Shown: positions 37,495 through 47,073, numbered from the stretch's first letter. The stretch: 64,000 bases of DNA from an uncultured Flavobacteriaceae bacterium (GCA_947494695.1 CANLWB010000010.1:62001-126000), one strand, 5' to 3'. Notes: generated from the sequence alone by a model not told the origin. Translations and numbers: made by a program.

Positions 37495-40065
37495 TTGAAA
37501 AAATCTTCTAAAGCGATATTAACCTCTTTATGTGTCACTTTATTGGTTGCTAGCTGCTCCAGAAAAAAGGACAAGTTTATCAGCCGAAATTTTCATGCCG
37601 TTACTACAGAGTTTAACACACTATATAACGGTTATAATGCACTTGAACAGGGAAGACAAGGTCTTAATACGGCGTATACCGATAATTATTGGGATATACT
37701 GCCCATAGAACGTATGCAGATATTTGAAGAGGTCGTTCTTCCGGGACAATCTAAAAATGATGATTTCACCAGGGCGGAGGAAAAAGCAGTCAAAGCGATT
37801 CAGAAGCATAGTATGAACATCGATGGGAAAGAAAAAAACCCGCAGATGGATGAGGCATACTTATTATTAGGAAAATCCAGATACTTCGATCAACGTTTTA
37901 TTCCAGCTTTAGAAGCCTTTAATTATGTGCTTTATAAGTACCCGGCTAGTGATAACATTAATCAGGCAAAAGTATGGCGTGAAAAAACGAATATTCGTTT
38001 AGATAATGACGACTTGGCGATTAAAAATTTAAAACGCCTTTTATACCAGGAAGAATTAAAGGGTCAGGATTTGGCAGATGCAACGTCTATGTTGGCTCAG
38101 GCCTATGTAAACACAAAGTCTCTTGATAGCGCCATTACACAACTTGAAATTGCTTCGAGTGCCACTAAAAGTAATGACGAACGTGGTCGATACCGTTTTA
38201 TACAAGGGCAGCTTTATAATAAATTGGGTATAAAAGATAGTGCGAATTATGCTTTTGATAGAGTGATAGAGCTTAATCGTAGGACGCCCAGAATTTATAT
38301 GATAAGCGCGCATATAGAAAAGATTAAAAATTTCGATTATGAACAGGGAAATAAACTGGAGTTAACCGAACTTTTGACAGCGTTGGAGGAGAACAGGGAA
38401 AATCGTCCGTTTTTAGATAAGATTTATCACCAGATAGGCGAGTATCACTTAAATAATGAATCCGATAGTTTGGCCGTGGCTTATTATAATAAGTCCCTGC
38501 GAACTAATTCTAAAGATAAGATATTAAGAGCCAGGAATTATGAGATTCTTGGTGATATGAATTTCGATAAGTCCATTTATAAAATAGCCGGTCAGTACTA
38601 CGATAGTACGTTAAATAATCTGGTTTTAAACTCGAAACCTTATCGAATCATTAAGCGTAAAAGAGATAATCTGGAAGACGTTATTTATTATGAGGCCATT
38701 GCTCATGTTAACGATAGTGTTTTAAAGCTTGTAAATTCGTCTGATGAAGACCGAGTGGCTTACTTCGAATCGTTTATTGAAAAGCTAAAAGCTAAAGCGG
38801 CCGAAGAAGAAGAAAGGAAAAAAAGAGAAGAGGCTGCGCAGCGTAATTCAGGTTTGGCTACAGTGAATAATCAAATAGGAGGAAGAAACGCTTTAAATAA
38901 CCCGACTCAAGGCGCTGTATTTTATTTTTATAACCCAACTACAGTGGCTTATGGTAAAAATGAATTTGTGAAAATCTGGGGAGATAGAAATTTGGAGGAT
39001 GATTGGAGATGGTCTAATAGAAGGATTTCAGGAGGAGCCGATACTGATGCGACCGCCGGTATTTTGGCTTCTGCGACCGAGGAAGAGCTATACGATCCTC
39101 AATTCTATATTTCTAAAATACCTACCAATGAGAAAGACATTGATAGTATTTCAAAAGAACGCAATTATGCGTATTATCAACTTGGTTTAATTTATAAAGA
39201 GAAATTCAAGGAATACCTGTTGGCTAAGAGCAAATTTCAAGACTTGCTTAAGAGTGACCCGGAAGAGCGTTTAATACTGCCTTCTAAATATAATCTCTAT
39301 AAGATTTATGAGCTTTTGGGAGCGCATGGAGAGGCCGAAATTGCTAAAAATGAAATTATATCCAAATATCCAGATTCTAGATATGCTACCATATTAACCA
39401 GTCCGGAATTAGCATCAGAGCGTGATGAAAACAGTCCGGAAAGTTTATACGAAGGACTTTATAGGCAGCATCAAAAACAAAACTATGCATTGGTCATTGA
39501 TAAATGTGAAGCATATATAAAGATGTTTGATGGCGAAGTTATGGTGCCAAAATTTGAATTATTAAAGGCTACAGCCATGGGAAGACTGCATGGTTATGAT
39601 GCTTATAAGAAAGCGATAAACTATGTCGCTGTTACTTATGCCAACACGCCAGAAGGAAAGCAAGCTCAAAATATTGAGGGCAATGTTTTAGTTAAAATGC
39701 AAAATAAAGCGTTTATTCGTGATAGTATTGGAACAGGTATAAAGAATACTTATAAAGTTATTTTTAAATTTGAGAACCCAGAAAATGATCAGGTGGCAGA
39801 TTTTCAAAAAACTCTGGATGAAGCTTTAGAAAATATTAGATATTACAATTTAAGATCTTCTCTAGATGTATACAATGCAACAACGGTTCTTGTCGTGGTT
39901 CATGGACTTAAAAATGCACAGATGGCAGAAGCTTTTGATCAGTTATTTACAAAAGAAGATAAACCCAAAATAAAAGAACCCTATTTTCCAATTGCGTCTA
40001 AGAACTACCAAATTGTTCAAATACATAAAAACTTAGATGCATATTTGAATTTAGATAACCATTAA
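37495..40065 (+). CDS. sprE: Type IX secretion / gliding motility lipoprotein SprE (PorW) homologue
   Basis: An 856-residue TPR-rich lipoprotein resembling SprE of Flavobacterium johnsoniae and PorW of Porphyromonas, needed for type IX secretion and, where present, gliding. It starts with TTG: the signal peptide begins right at this codon (MKKSSKAILTSLCVTLLVAS) and the lipobox Cys is residue 21, so no later start would work. The early conserved segment FHAVTTEFNTLYNGYNAL and TPR-like repeats (about 105-370 and 545-700) fit the family. A charged low-complexity stretch (KAKAAEEEERKKREEAAQ) lies in the middle. The bactofilin gene follows after 10 bp. Confidence 0.87.
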   Translation: MKKSSKAILTSLCVTLLVASCSRKKDKFISRNFHAVTTEFNTLYNGYNALEQGRQGLNTAYTDNYWDILPIERMQIFEEVVLPGQSKNDDFTRAEEKAVKAIQKHSMNIDGKEKNPQMDEAYLLLGKSRYFDQRFIPALEAFNYVLYKYPASDNINQAKVWREKTNIRLDNDDLAIKNLKRLLYQEELKGQDLADATSMLAQAYVNTKSLDSAITQLEIASSATKSNDERGRYRFIQGQLYNKLGIKDSANYAFDRVIELNRRTPRIYMISAHIEKIKNFDYEQGNKLELTELLTALEENRENRPFLDKIYHQIGEYHLNNESDSLAVAYYNKSLRTNSKDKILRARNYEILGDMNFDKSIYKIAGQYYDSTLNNLVLNSKPYRIIKRKRDNLEDVIYYEAIAHVNDSVLKLVNSSDEDRVAYFESFIEKLKAKAAEEEERKKREEAAQRNSGLATVNNQIGGRNALNNPTQGAVFYFYNPTTVAYGKNEFVKIWGDRNLEDDWRWSNRRISGGADTDATAGILASATEEELYDPQFYISKIPTNEKDIDSISKERNYAYYQLGLIYKEKFKEYLLAKSKFQDLLKSDPEERLILPSKYNLYKIYELLGAHGEAEIAKNEIISKYPDSRYATILTSPELASERDENSPESLYEGLYRQHQKQNYALVIDKCEAYIKMFDGEVMVPKFELLKATAMGRLHGYDAYKKAINYVAVTYANTPEGKQAQNIEGNVLVKMQNKAFIRDSIGTGIKNTYKVIFKFENPENDQVADFQKTLDEALENIRYYNLRSSLDVYNATTVLVVVHGLKNAQMAEAFDQLFTKEDKPKIKEPYFPIASKNYQIVQIHKNLDAYLNLDNH

Positions 40066-40075
40066 TAATAGCAAT

Positions 40076-40495
40076 ATGTTCTCCGATACTAAAAAAGAAA
40101 AACAAACTATGGAAGGAAAACCAAGTCAAAACATTATCTCTCAAGGCACTAAAATGGTTGGTGACTTAAGTAGTGAAGGTGATTTTAGAATAGATGGTAT
40201 AATTGAAGGAAATATTAAAACTTCGGGTAAAGTCGTTGTAGGTAAAAGCGGTTTCGTAAAAGGAAACTTAAATGGTACAGATGCTTATTTTGAAGGTAAA
40301 TTTTCCGGAAAATTAGAATTATCAGGTACATTAACATTAAAAGATTCAGCGTTTATTGAAGGTGAAGTGATAGCTGGCAAACTGGCTGTAGAACCTGGAG
40401 CTACTTTTAATGTAACCTGTGTTATGAAAGGTACCGTAAAAGAGATAAATAAAGGTGGGCAACAACCAAAACCACAAACCGAAAAAACAGCCTAA
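40076..40495 (+). CDS. Bactofilin (polymer-forming cytoskeletal protein)
   Basis: A 139-residue bactofilin, a self-polymerising beta-helical cytoskeletal protein. After a short charged N-terminus come repeats of the beta-helix: GTKMVGDLSSEGDFRIDGII, then EGNIKTSGKVVVGKSG and GKLELSGTLTLKDSAFIEG. The C-terminus is polar (GGQQPKPQTEKTA). The upstream ATG at 40076 is preferred over the one at 40109 because the N-terminal MFSDTKKEK is typical of the flavobacterial family. It lies between sprE (10-bp gap) and atpZ (41-bp overlap). In other bacteria bactofilins shape cells or position envelope machines; the role here is not known. Confidence 0.9.
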   Translation: MFSDTKKEKQTMEGKPSQNIISQGTKMVGDLSSEGDFRIDGIIEGNIKTSGKVVVGKSGFVKGNLNGTDAYFEGKFSGKLELSGTLTLKDSAFIEGEVIAGKLAVEPGATFNVTCVMKGTVKEINKGGQQPKPQTEKTA

Positions 40496-40685
40496 TCCAT
40501 ACATAAGATTTACTACTGTTGCATTCCAAATGGGGTTAACCATATTTTTGGGCAATGAGTTAGGCAAATGGTTAGACATTAAGTTTAACAAAACATTCTG
40601 GGAATCTGCAATAACCTTACTGGCTGTTTTTGCAGCCATGTATATGGTTATTGCGCAGGTTATAAAAATTTCGAATAACAAATGA
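40455..40685 (+). CDS. AtpZ/AtpI-type ATP synthase accessory protein
   Basis: A 76-residue membrane protein with two hydrophobic segments (TVAFQMGLTIFLGNELGKWL and ESAITLLAVFAAMYMVIAQV), typical of AtpZ/AtpI, which help assemble the c-ring or handle magnesium. It starts with GTG at 40455 and overlaps the bactofilin gene by 41 bp in another frame; the basic N-terminus PKKQPNPYIRF is family-like. The stop overlaps the next gene by 4 bp. It leads the ATP synthase cluster. Confidence 0.82.
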   Translation: MGNNQNHKPKKQPNPYIRFTTVAFQMGLTIFLGNELGKWLDIKFNKTFWESAITLLAVFAAMYMVIAQVIKISNNK

Positions 40686-41074
40686 TAAAAACATTATTAA
40701 CCTATTTAATAGTGTTTATTGCGGTTTTATTGACTGCAAATTATCTGCATCAATATATCTTGGATATAAATGCACTTCAATTAAGGTTCAACCTAAGACC
40801 TTTATACCTTTTTTTCGCTTCATTTTCAATACTAATTTGTGTTGTTTTTAGAGTTTTATTGACGGTAGAAAAAACAAAGGATCAGTTGGGGTTTATTTAC
40901 TTATCAACCCTGGTTATTAAAATATTTTTCTTTGTATTACTATTTAAAACTTCCATTCTGGATTTACCAGACTTATCTAAAAAAGAAAGCTTTAATTTAC
41001 TTATTCCAATATTTGTTTTCTTGCTGGTGGAGGTATATTTTATTGCCAAAATCTTAAACTACACAAAGAGATAA
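40682..41074 (+). CDS. DUF6168-like membrane protein of the ATP synthase cluster
   Basis: A 130-residue protein with four membrane segments (LLTYLIVFIAVLLTANYL, LYLFFASFSILICVVF, LSTLVIKIFFFVLLF, LIPIFVFLLVEVYFIAKIL). It occupies the place of subunit I between atpZ and atpB. I recognise it as the small flavobacterial family DUF6168, always found in this position, without known function. The start overlaps the atpZ stop by 4 bp. An assembly role for F0 is likely from position only. Confidence 0.75.
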   Translation: MIKTLLTYLIVFIAVLLTANYLHQYILDINALQLRFNLRPLYLFFASFSILICVVFRVLLTVEKTKDQLGFIYLSTLVIKIFFFVLLFKTSILDLPDLSKKESFNLLIPIFVFLLVEVYFIAKILNYTKR

Positions 41075-41094
41075 TATTAAAGTAAAAAAAGTGG

Positions 41095-41123
41095 TTGTAA
41101 TTTCATTTATTTGCGTACTTTTG
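41095..41123 (+). promoter_or_regulatory. Promoter in front of atpB
   Basis: TTG at 41095-41097, an 18-nt spacer and TACTTTTG at 41116-41123 form an exact match to the Bacteroidota vegetative promoter. Transcription would begin near 41130, giving a leader of about 20 nt. This allows the structural atp genes to be expressed independently of sprE, bactofilin and atpZ. Confidence 0.75.
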
Positions 41124-41150
41124 CGCAAATTTAGAAACCGTAATTTTACA

Positions 41151-42287
41151 ATGAAGATTACTTACAAGTCTAATCCATTGATCGCGCTCCTTTTAGTAGC
41201 GCTATTTTCCGCAAATTCCTTCGCTTTGGACGGAGGTGAAAAACAAGATCATCAACAGCATGATGGCGGACAGGTAGATACCAAAGAAGAGGTAGAAGCT
41301 TATATCCTTCATCACCTTAAAGATTCTCACGATTTTTCTCTTTTTTCTTATACAAATTCAGAGGGAGAAAGAAAGCATTTTGGGTTTCCTTTACCAATAA
41401 TGCTATGGACTAGTAAAGGATTTACAGCTTTTATGTCTTCTGAATTTCATCATAATGATGATGGTCATGTTATTGTTGAAAAAAACGGCGTTAAGCTTGC
41501 TAAAATTCATGGCAAAATATTTGAACTTGATCAAGAAGCAACTGAAGTTAGTTTTGATGATCTTCATCATGCTACAAACGCTCATAAAGTTTTCGATATT
41601 TCGATAACTAAAAGTGTTGTGGGGATATTGATAATTGGATTGTTAATGTTGTTTTGGTTTTCTTCTTTAGCAAGACAATATAAAACAAAAAAAATACCTA
41701 CTGGTTTTGGACGTGTTTTAGAACCATTGGTAATATATGTTAGAGATGAAATCGCCAAACCTAATATTGGTGCGAAGAATTATAGAAAATTTACGGGATA
41801 CTTATTGACCGTATTTTTCTTTATCTGGATATTAAACCTTGTTGGTTTAACACCATTAGGTTTTAATGTTACAGGACAGTTAGCGGTAACAGCTTGTTTG
41901 GCAATATTCACTTTAATTATTTATTCATTTAGCGGTAATAAGCACTATTGGGGGCATATTTTTTGGATGCCTGGTGTTCCTGTATTAATACGTCCGGTTT
42001 TAGCAATAATAGAATTGGCGGGAGCATTGTTAATTAAACCCTTTTCGCTGCTTGTACGTTTATTTGCAAATATATCGGCAGGTCACATTGTGGTTATGAG
42101 CTTAATCGCTATCATGTTCACATTAAAGAAAGATTTAACAGTTGGTGGTGCCACGGCATTATCATTATTACTGTCGTTTTTTATAACATTAATAGAGGTG
42201 TTAGTGGCATTTCTACAGGCTTATATTTTTACAATGTTATCGGCATTGTTTATTGGTATGGCAGTAGAAGAACACGAACATCATTAA
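41151..42287 (+). CDS. atpB: ATP synthase F0 subunit a
   Basis: Membrane stator half-channel of F-type ATP synthase. I take the ATG at 41151 (378 residues), because the GTG at 41091 lies upstream of the inferred transcription start and the ATG opens a signal-like N-terminus (NPLIALLLVALFSANSFA). An extended, His-rich extracytoplasmic domain (about 25-140) is typical of Bacteroidota. Then come the membrane helices with the essential arginine in LLVRLFANISAGHIVVM, and the C-terminal LQAYIFTMLSALFIGMAVEEHEH. It is followed by atpE after 35 bp. Confidence 0.94.
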   Translation: MKITYKSNPLIALLLVALFSANSFALDGGEKQDHQQHDGGQVDTKEEVEAYILHHLKDSHDFSLFSYTNSEGERKHFGFPLPIMLWTSKGFTAFMSSEFHHNDDGHVIVEKNGVKLAKIHGKIFELDQEATEVSFDDLHHATNAHKVFDISITKSVVGILIIGLLMLFWFSSLARQYKTKKIPTGFGRVLEPLVIYVRDEIAKPNIGAKNYRKFTGYLLTVFFFIWILNLVGLTPLGFNVTGQLAVTACLAIFTLIIYSFSGNKHYWGHIFWMPGVPVLIRPVLAIIELAGALLIKPFSLLVRLFANISAGHIVVMSLIAIMFTLKKDLTVGGATALSLLLSFFITLIEVLVAFLQAYIFTMLSALFIGMAVEEHEHH

Positions 42288-42304
42288 TATAAGAATTTGT
42301 TTAA

Positions 42305-42517
<213 letters not shown>

Positions 42518-42612
42518 TCCGAATACAGACAAGTATAACATATTCTGTAACGGTTGGTTGCAGAATATGTTAAAAAATTAAACACAAAGAAATAAAAGTA
42601 ACAGACTAAAAC

Positions 42613-43119
42613 ATGGAACAATTATTAAACGATTTTTCACCAGGTTTATTTGTAGTGCAAACCATCTTATTGTTAGGATTAATACTTTTAATGGTAAAGT
42701 TTGCCTGGAAACCCATTCTTAATTCATTAAATGATAGAGAAGAAGGAATTCAGAGTGCATTGGATGCGGCAGAAAAGGCAAAACTGGAAATGGAAAACCT
42801 TCAGGCTGATAATCAAAAATTATTAAAAGAAGCCAGAGCAGAGCGTGAAACGATGTTGAAAGAAGCCCGTGAGATGAAAAATAAAATGATTGAAGATGCT
42901 AAAGGCGAAGCCGAAGATCAAGCTAATAAAATAATTAAGCAAGCTCAGGAGGCCATTAAAAGTGAAAAGAAAGCGGCCATGTCTGAACTTAAAAATCACG
43001 TGGCAGGTTTATCACTAGAAATTGCTGAAAAAGTAGTTCGTGATGAGTTATCTAACAAAGACAAGCAGTTAGAGTTAGTAGAGAAAATGTTGGGTGAAGA
43101 ATCATTAACAGAAGCATAA
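42613..43119 (+). CDS. atpF: ATP synthase F0 subunit b
   Basis: A 168-residue peripheral stalk subunit. One N-terminal membrane helix (LFVVQTILLLGLILLMVKFAW, about 12-32) is followed by a long charged coiled coil (ALDAAEKAKLEMENLQADNQ to about 140) that dimerises and reaches up to F1. The C-terminus contacts the delta subunit. The atpH gene starts 2 bp after its stop. The 95-bp gap before it (42518-42612) is AT-rich without a gene. Confidence 0.95.
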   Translation: MEQLLNDFSPGLFVVQTILLLGLILLMVKFAWKPILNSLNDREEGIQSALDAAEKAKLEMENLQADNQKLLKEARAERETMLKEAREMKNKMIEDAKGEAEDQANKIIKQAQEAIKSEKKAAMSELKNHVAGLSLEIAEKVVRDELSNKDKQLELVEKMLGEESLTEA

Positions 43120-43121
43120 TA

Positions 43122-43658
43122 ATGGCAGGAGCAAGAGCAGCAATACGTTACGCAAAGGCAGTATTAAGTTTGGCTTCAGACCAAAAATCGGCAGATGCTG
43201 TAAATGCTGATATGAAGTTGATTGCAGATACTATTTCAGGAAGTGAAGACTTGAACGAGGCGCTTCAAAGTCCTATAATTAGTTCTTCGGTAAAAAAGGC
43301 TGTTTTATTAGAAGTTTTTAAGAATACAGATAAAACAACTTTAGGCCTAATTGATACTTTAGTTAGTAATAACCGAATCGATATTTTAAGACAGGTTGCG
43401 TTAAAATATAGTCAACTATTCGATGCGTCTAAAGGTATAGAACTAGCAACCGTTACAACAGCAGTTGCTTTAACAGCAGATTTAAAGACAAAGGTCTTGG
43501 CAAAAGCTAAAGAACTTTCTGGTAAAGATGTTGAGATAGAAAATATTATTGATGAAAGCATTTTAGGTGGTTTCATTTTAAGAATAGGAGATGTACAATA
43601 CAACGCGAGTATTGCCAATCAACTAAATAAATTAAAAAGAGAATTTACATTAAACTAA
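43122..43658 (+). CDS. atpH: ATP synthase F1 subunit delta
   Basis: A 178-residue stalk subunit joining b to the alpha/beta hexamer. The N-terminal helical domain begins AGARAAIRYAKAVLSLA, the typical start of the family. The C-terminal end, ILGGFILRIGDVQYNASIANQLNKL, is the OSCP/delta signature. It is coupled closely to atpF (2-bp gap), and the gap to atpA is 78 bp. Confidence 0.95.
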   Translation: MAGARAAIRYAKAVLSLASDQKSADAVNADMKLIADTISGSEDLNEALQSPIISSSVKKAVLLEVFKNTDKTTLGLIDTLVSNNRIDILRQVALKYSQLFDASKGIELATVTTAVALTADLKTKVLAKAKELSGKDVEIENIIDESILGGFILRIGDVQYNASIANQLNKLKREFTLN

Positions 43659-43736
43659 CTTTTATTTGTTCACCAAGCAGCTGTGTTTAGTGCAGGCGAA
43701 GTGATTTAATACGAGGAAAATAAATAAATAACTAAG

Positions 43737-45317
43737 ATGGCAGAAGTAAAACCAGCTGAAATATCAGCAATCTTAAAACAACAACTTTCAGGTTTTGAAG
43801 CGGGAGCTTCATTAGATGAAGTAGGAACAGTCTTAACCGTAGGAGATGGTATTGTACGTGCTTACGGATTGGCTAATGCACAATATGGTGAATTAGTAGA
43901 ATTCGACGGAAGCTTGGAAGGTATTGTACTTAATCTTGAAGAAGATAACGTAGGTATTGTATTATTAGGTGCTTCTGCAGGTATTAAGGAAGGGTCTACT
44001 GTAAAGCGTACAGGACGTATTGCTTCAATTAATGTTGGAGAAGGTATTGTTGGACGTGTTGTAGATACTTTAGGTAACCCGATCGATGGTAAGGGGCCTA
44101 TCTCTGGTGAAACTTACGAAATGCCATTAGAGCGCAAAGCTCCAGGTGTTGTCTTTCGTGAGCCGGTAACAGAGCCATTACAAACTGGTATTAAGTCTAT
44201 CGACGCCATGATTCCTGTTGGACGTGGACAACGTGAGTTAGTTATTGGTGACCGTCAAACGGGTAAAACCACTGTTTGTATTGATACCATCTTAAATCAA
44301 AAAGAATTTTACGATGCAGGTGAGCCTGTATATTGTATATATGTTGCCATAGGTCAAAAAGCATCTACAGTAGCAAATATTGCCAAAACGTTAGAAGATA
44401 GAGGTGCATTAGCATATACGACTATCGTAGCGGCAAACGCATCAGACCCTGCTCCAATGCAGGTATACGCTCCAATGGCAGGTGCTGCTATTGGTGAGTA
44501 TTTTAGAGATACAGGGCGTCCGGCTTTAATTATTTACGATGACTTATCTAAGCAAGCAGTTGCCTATAGAGAGGTGTCGTTATTATTACGTCGTCCACCA
44601 GGACGTGAGGCGTATCCTGGAGATGTTTTCTACTTACACTCAAGATTATTAGAACGTTCTGCAAAGGTAATTAACGATGATAGTATTGCTAAAGATATGA
44701 ATGATCTTCCAGAGTCTCTAAAACCATTGGTGAAAGGTGGAGGGTCATTAACAGCACTGCCAATTATTGAAACGCAGGCGGGAGATGTATCTGCATATAT
44801 TCCAACAAACGTAATTTCGATTACAGATGGACAAATCTTCTTGGAATCAGATTTATTTAACTCTGGTGTACGTCCAGCAATTAATGTAGGTATCTCGGTA
44901 TCTCGTGTTGGTGGTAATGCACAGATTAAATCGATGAAGAAAGTATCTGGTACATTAAAATTAGACCAGGCGCAGTTCCGTGAGTTAGAGGCATTTGCCA
45001 AGTTTGGATCGGATCTTGATGCAGCAACACTAAATGTTATTGAAAAAGGTAAGCGTAATGTTGAGATTTTAAAGCAGGCGCAAAACGATCCGTTTACCGT
45101 AGAAGATCAGGTTGCTATTATCTATGCCGGATCTAAAAACCTATTAAGAGACGTACCGGTAGAACGAGTAAAAGAATTTGAAAGAGATTTTATTGAATTT
45201 TTAAATGCTAAGCACAGAGGTGTTTTAGATACTTTAAAATCTGGTAAATTAACAGACGAAGTTACAGATACATTAACGGCTGTAGCCAAAGATTTATCTG
45301 CTAAGTTTAGTGCTTAG
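43737..45317 (+). CDS. atpA: ATP synthase F1 subunit alpha
   Basis: A 526-residue non-catalytic nucleotide-binding subunit. The beta-barrel domain (about 25-95) is followed by Walker [10 protein letters not shown] around residues 171-179 and the P-type region [14 protein letters not shown]. The ATPase alpha/beta signature is [14 protein letters not shown], in which SxSRVGG supplies the arginine finger to the catalytic site. The C-terminal helical domain ends normally. The codon use looks smoother than that of the neighbours, as for a highly expressed gene. Confidence 0.97.
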   Translation: MAEVKPAEISAILKQQLSGFEAGASLDEVGTVLTVGDGIVRAYGLANAQYGELVEFDGSLEGIVLNLEEDNVGIVLLGASAGIKEGSTVKRTGRIASINVGEGIVGRVVDTLGNPIDGKGPISGETYEMPLERKAPGVVFREPVTEPLQTGIKSIDAMIPVGRGQRELVIGDRQTGKTTVCIDTILNQKEFYDAGEPVYCIYVAIGQKASTVANIAKTLEDRGALAYTTIVAANASDPAPMQVYAPMAGAAIGEYFRDTGRPALIIYDDLSKQAVAYREVSLLLRRPPGREAYPGDVFYLHSRLLERSAKVINDDSIAKDMNDLPESLKPLVKGGGSLTALPIIETQAGDVSAYIPTNVISITDGQIFLESDLFNSGVRPAINVGISVSRVGGNAQIKSMKKVSGTLKLDQAQFRELEAFAKFGSDLDAATLNVIEKGKRNVEILKQAQNDPFTVEDQVAIIYAGSKNLLRDVPVERVKEFERDFIEFLNAKHRGVLDTLKSGKLTDEVTDTLTAVAKDLSAKFSA

Positions 45318-45400
45318 TAAGTTTTAGAGTTCAGCGTTATAAGTTTAGAGTTATTATAACTTATAGCCTAACTCATTTATCATAACTCATAACTTAAGAA

Positions 45401-46261
45401 ATGGCAAATTTAAAGGAAATACGTAATAGAATATCATCGGTATCTTCAACCATGCAGATTACCAGTGCCATGAAAATGGTATCTGCTGCCAAGTTAAAGA
45501 AAGCTCAAGATGCTATTACGGCAATGCGTCCGTACGCAGACAAACTAACTGAGCTTTTGCAAAGTTTAAGTGCGACTTTAGATGCGGATTCTGGAAGCAA
45601 ATATGCAACACAGCGGGGTATAAAGAACGTGTTGGTTGTTCCTATCACTTCTAATAGAGGATTATGCGGTGCTTTTAACTCGAATATTATCAAACAAACA
45701 CAACATTTAATTGATAATGTTTATGCAGATAAAAATGTGTCTATAATAGCCATTGGAAAAAAGACGAACGATGCTTTTGTTAAACAAGGCAATGTTATTG
45801 CTAATAAAAGTGAGGTTTTCGATGATTTAACGTTTGATAATGTTGCAACGATTGCAGAATTATTAATGGATAAATTTGTTGCAGGTGAGGTTGATAAAAT
45901 TGAAATTGTTTATAACAAGTTTAAAAATGCAGCGACTCAAATTGTGACGACCGAGCAGTTTTTACCCATTGTTCCTGTAGAAGGAGATACGAATAATAAT
46001 GGTGATTATATCTTCGAACCGTCAAAAGTAGAGATCGTAGAGCAATTAATCCCTAAGTCTTTAAAGACTCAGTTATATAAAGGTATTAGAGATTCTTTTG
46101 CGAGCGAACACGGAGCGCGTATGACGGCCATGCACAAGGCAACCGATAATGCTACCGAGTTAAGAGATCAGCTTAAATTAACGTATAATAAAGCGCGTCA
46201 GGCAGCGATTACCAACGAAATCCTCGAGATTGTGGGTGGTGCAGAAGCCTTGAACAACTAA
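45401..46261 (+). CDS. atpG: ATP synthase F1 subunit gamma
   Basis: A 286-residue central rotor shaft. The N-terminal helix MANLKEIRNRISSVSSTMQI with ITSAMKMVSAAKLKKAQ, and the C-terminal helix with TYNKARQAAITNEILEIVGG, are the two strands of the coiled-coil axle. The globular part contains VPITSNRGLCGAFN. It is the last gene of the cluster and is followed by a strong terminator. The beta and epsilon genes (atpD, atpC) are absent from the cluster, as is usual in Bacteroidota, where they lie elsewhere. Confidence 0.96.
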   Translation: MANLKEIRNRISSVSSTMQITSAMKMVSAAKLKKAQDAITAMRPYADKLTELLQSLSATLDADSGSKYATQRGIKNVLVVPITSNRGLCGAFNSNIIKQTQHLIDNVYADKNVSIIAIGKKTNDAFVKQGNVIANKSEVFDDLTFDNVATIAELLMDKFVAGEVDKIEIVYNKFKNAATQIVTTEQFLPIVPVEGDTNNNGDYIFEPSKVEIVEQLIPKSLKTQLYKGIRDSFASEHGARMTAMHKATDNATELRDQLKLTYNKARQAAITNEILEIVGGAEALNN

Positions 46262-46308
46262 ACATATTAAACGTACAACGTTTATCCTTCAAGAGATTGA
46301 GGGAACTT

Positions 46309-46339
46309 AAAAAAAGCCTTGCTACTGCAAGGCTTTTTT
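46309..46339 (+). terminator. Rho-independent terminator of the atp operon
   Basis: Perfect stem AAAAAAGCCTTGC / GCAAGGCTTTTTT around the loop TACT, with an A-run before and a T-run after. It is 48 bp past the atpG stop. Because of the A-run it could work on both strands. Confidence 0.93.
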
Positions 46340-47073
46340 GGTTTTTAGCATGGAAGGTTTAGTGGTATGTCGATAGCTTAATGAAGAGGGGTTTTGTTAA
46401 TTTTAAAGGGCGTTGTCCGTAGTTATAACTTCGATGTATTATATCATTATTTTTTAATGTATTCGCACGAATTTGACGAAGTTAGAAAGGGGTAACAGAT
46501 AAAACCTATTTTTATTTACAACAACTCCTGAGGTATCATAGTTTCTACCATAATCTTAGCTTACATGGGTTAAAAAGCGTATTTGTTCCATTTATTTTTG
46601 TTTAATCAAAAAGAATTCCTCGACGCTCTGCGTCGGGGTTTCCATTGAAATTGTCATTCCCTTGTGGTCAGTGAGCGTCCGCCGGCCGGCTGGACAGGTA
46701 GCCGAACTGAAAACGGGAATCTAAATACAAAATTTCGAATTTTGACCCCTTAAGGTCAAAATGAAACGGGCGAAACCTGTGCTGAGCCTGCCGAAGTATA
46801 CCCCTATGGCTCTGCCTCGGGGATAGTTCGTTTCAAGAAATTTTTTATTTATAAAACATGATCTAAAAACAATAGTTCACAGCTTATGGATAAATACATG
46901 TCAAGACATAGTTCTAACTGATCATTCCCTATTTTTAAATGTTTTATTTTAACATTTATTAATTACTTTTATTATCAACACTTTATGTGCTACATGGTAT
47001 AAAAAACATCATATAATTTTTATGCTTAGTGGTGGTTAAAGCGATTTGAATAAATGCTAACCCTTATAATCAT
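46340..47073. other. Gene-free region after the atp terminator
   Basis: About 730 bp without a convincing gene. Its middle (about 46610-46830) is a GC-rich palindromic element, described separately; the flanks are AT-rich. A promoter for the 47074 gene must lie in the last 200 bp, but no exact TAnnTTTG is clear. Confidence 0.5.
46612..46830. repeat. GC-rich palindromic intergenic element (REP/MITE-like remnant)
   Basis: A block much richer in GC than its surroundings and made of nested inverted repeats. These are CGACGC-TCT-GCGTCG (46621-46635), the word CCGGCCGGC inside CGCCGGCCGGC (46678-46690), and ATTTTGACC/GGTCAAAAT (46739-46762). A second CCCC...CTCTGCCTCGGGG hairpin (46800-46822) resembles the first. 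Related blocks with GCTGAGCCTGCCGAAG-like words are scattered between genes in many Flavobacteriaceae. It encodes no protein and shows no transposase. Confidence 0.6.

Noticed and set aside
46612-46830. An insertion sequence at the GC-rich block
   Set aside because: There is no transposase reading frame and no matching terminal repeats enclosing a gene; only a non-coding palindromic remnant can be supported.
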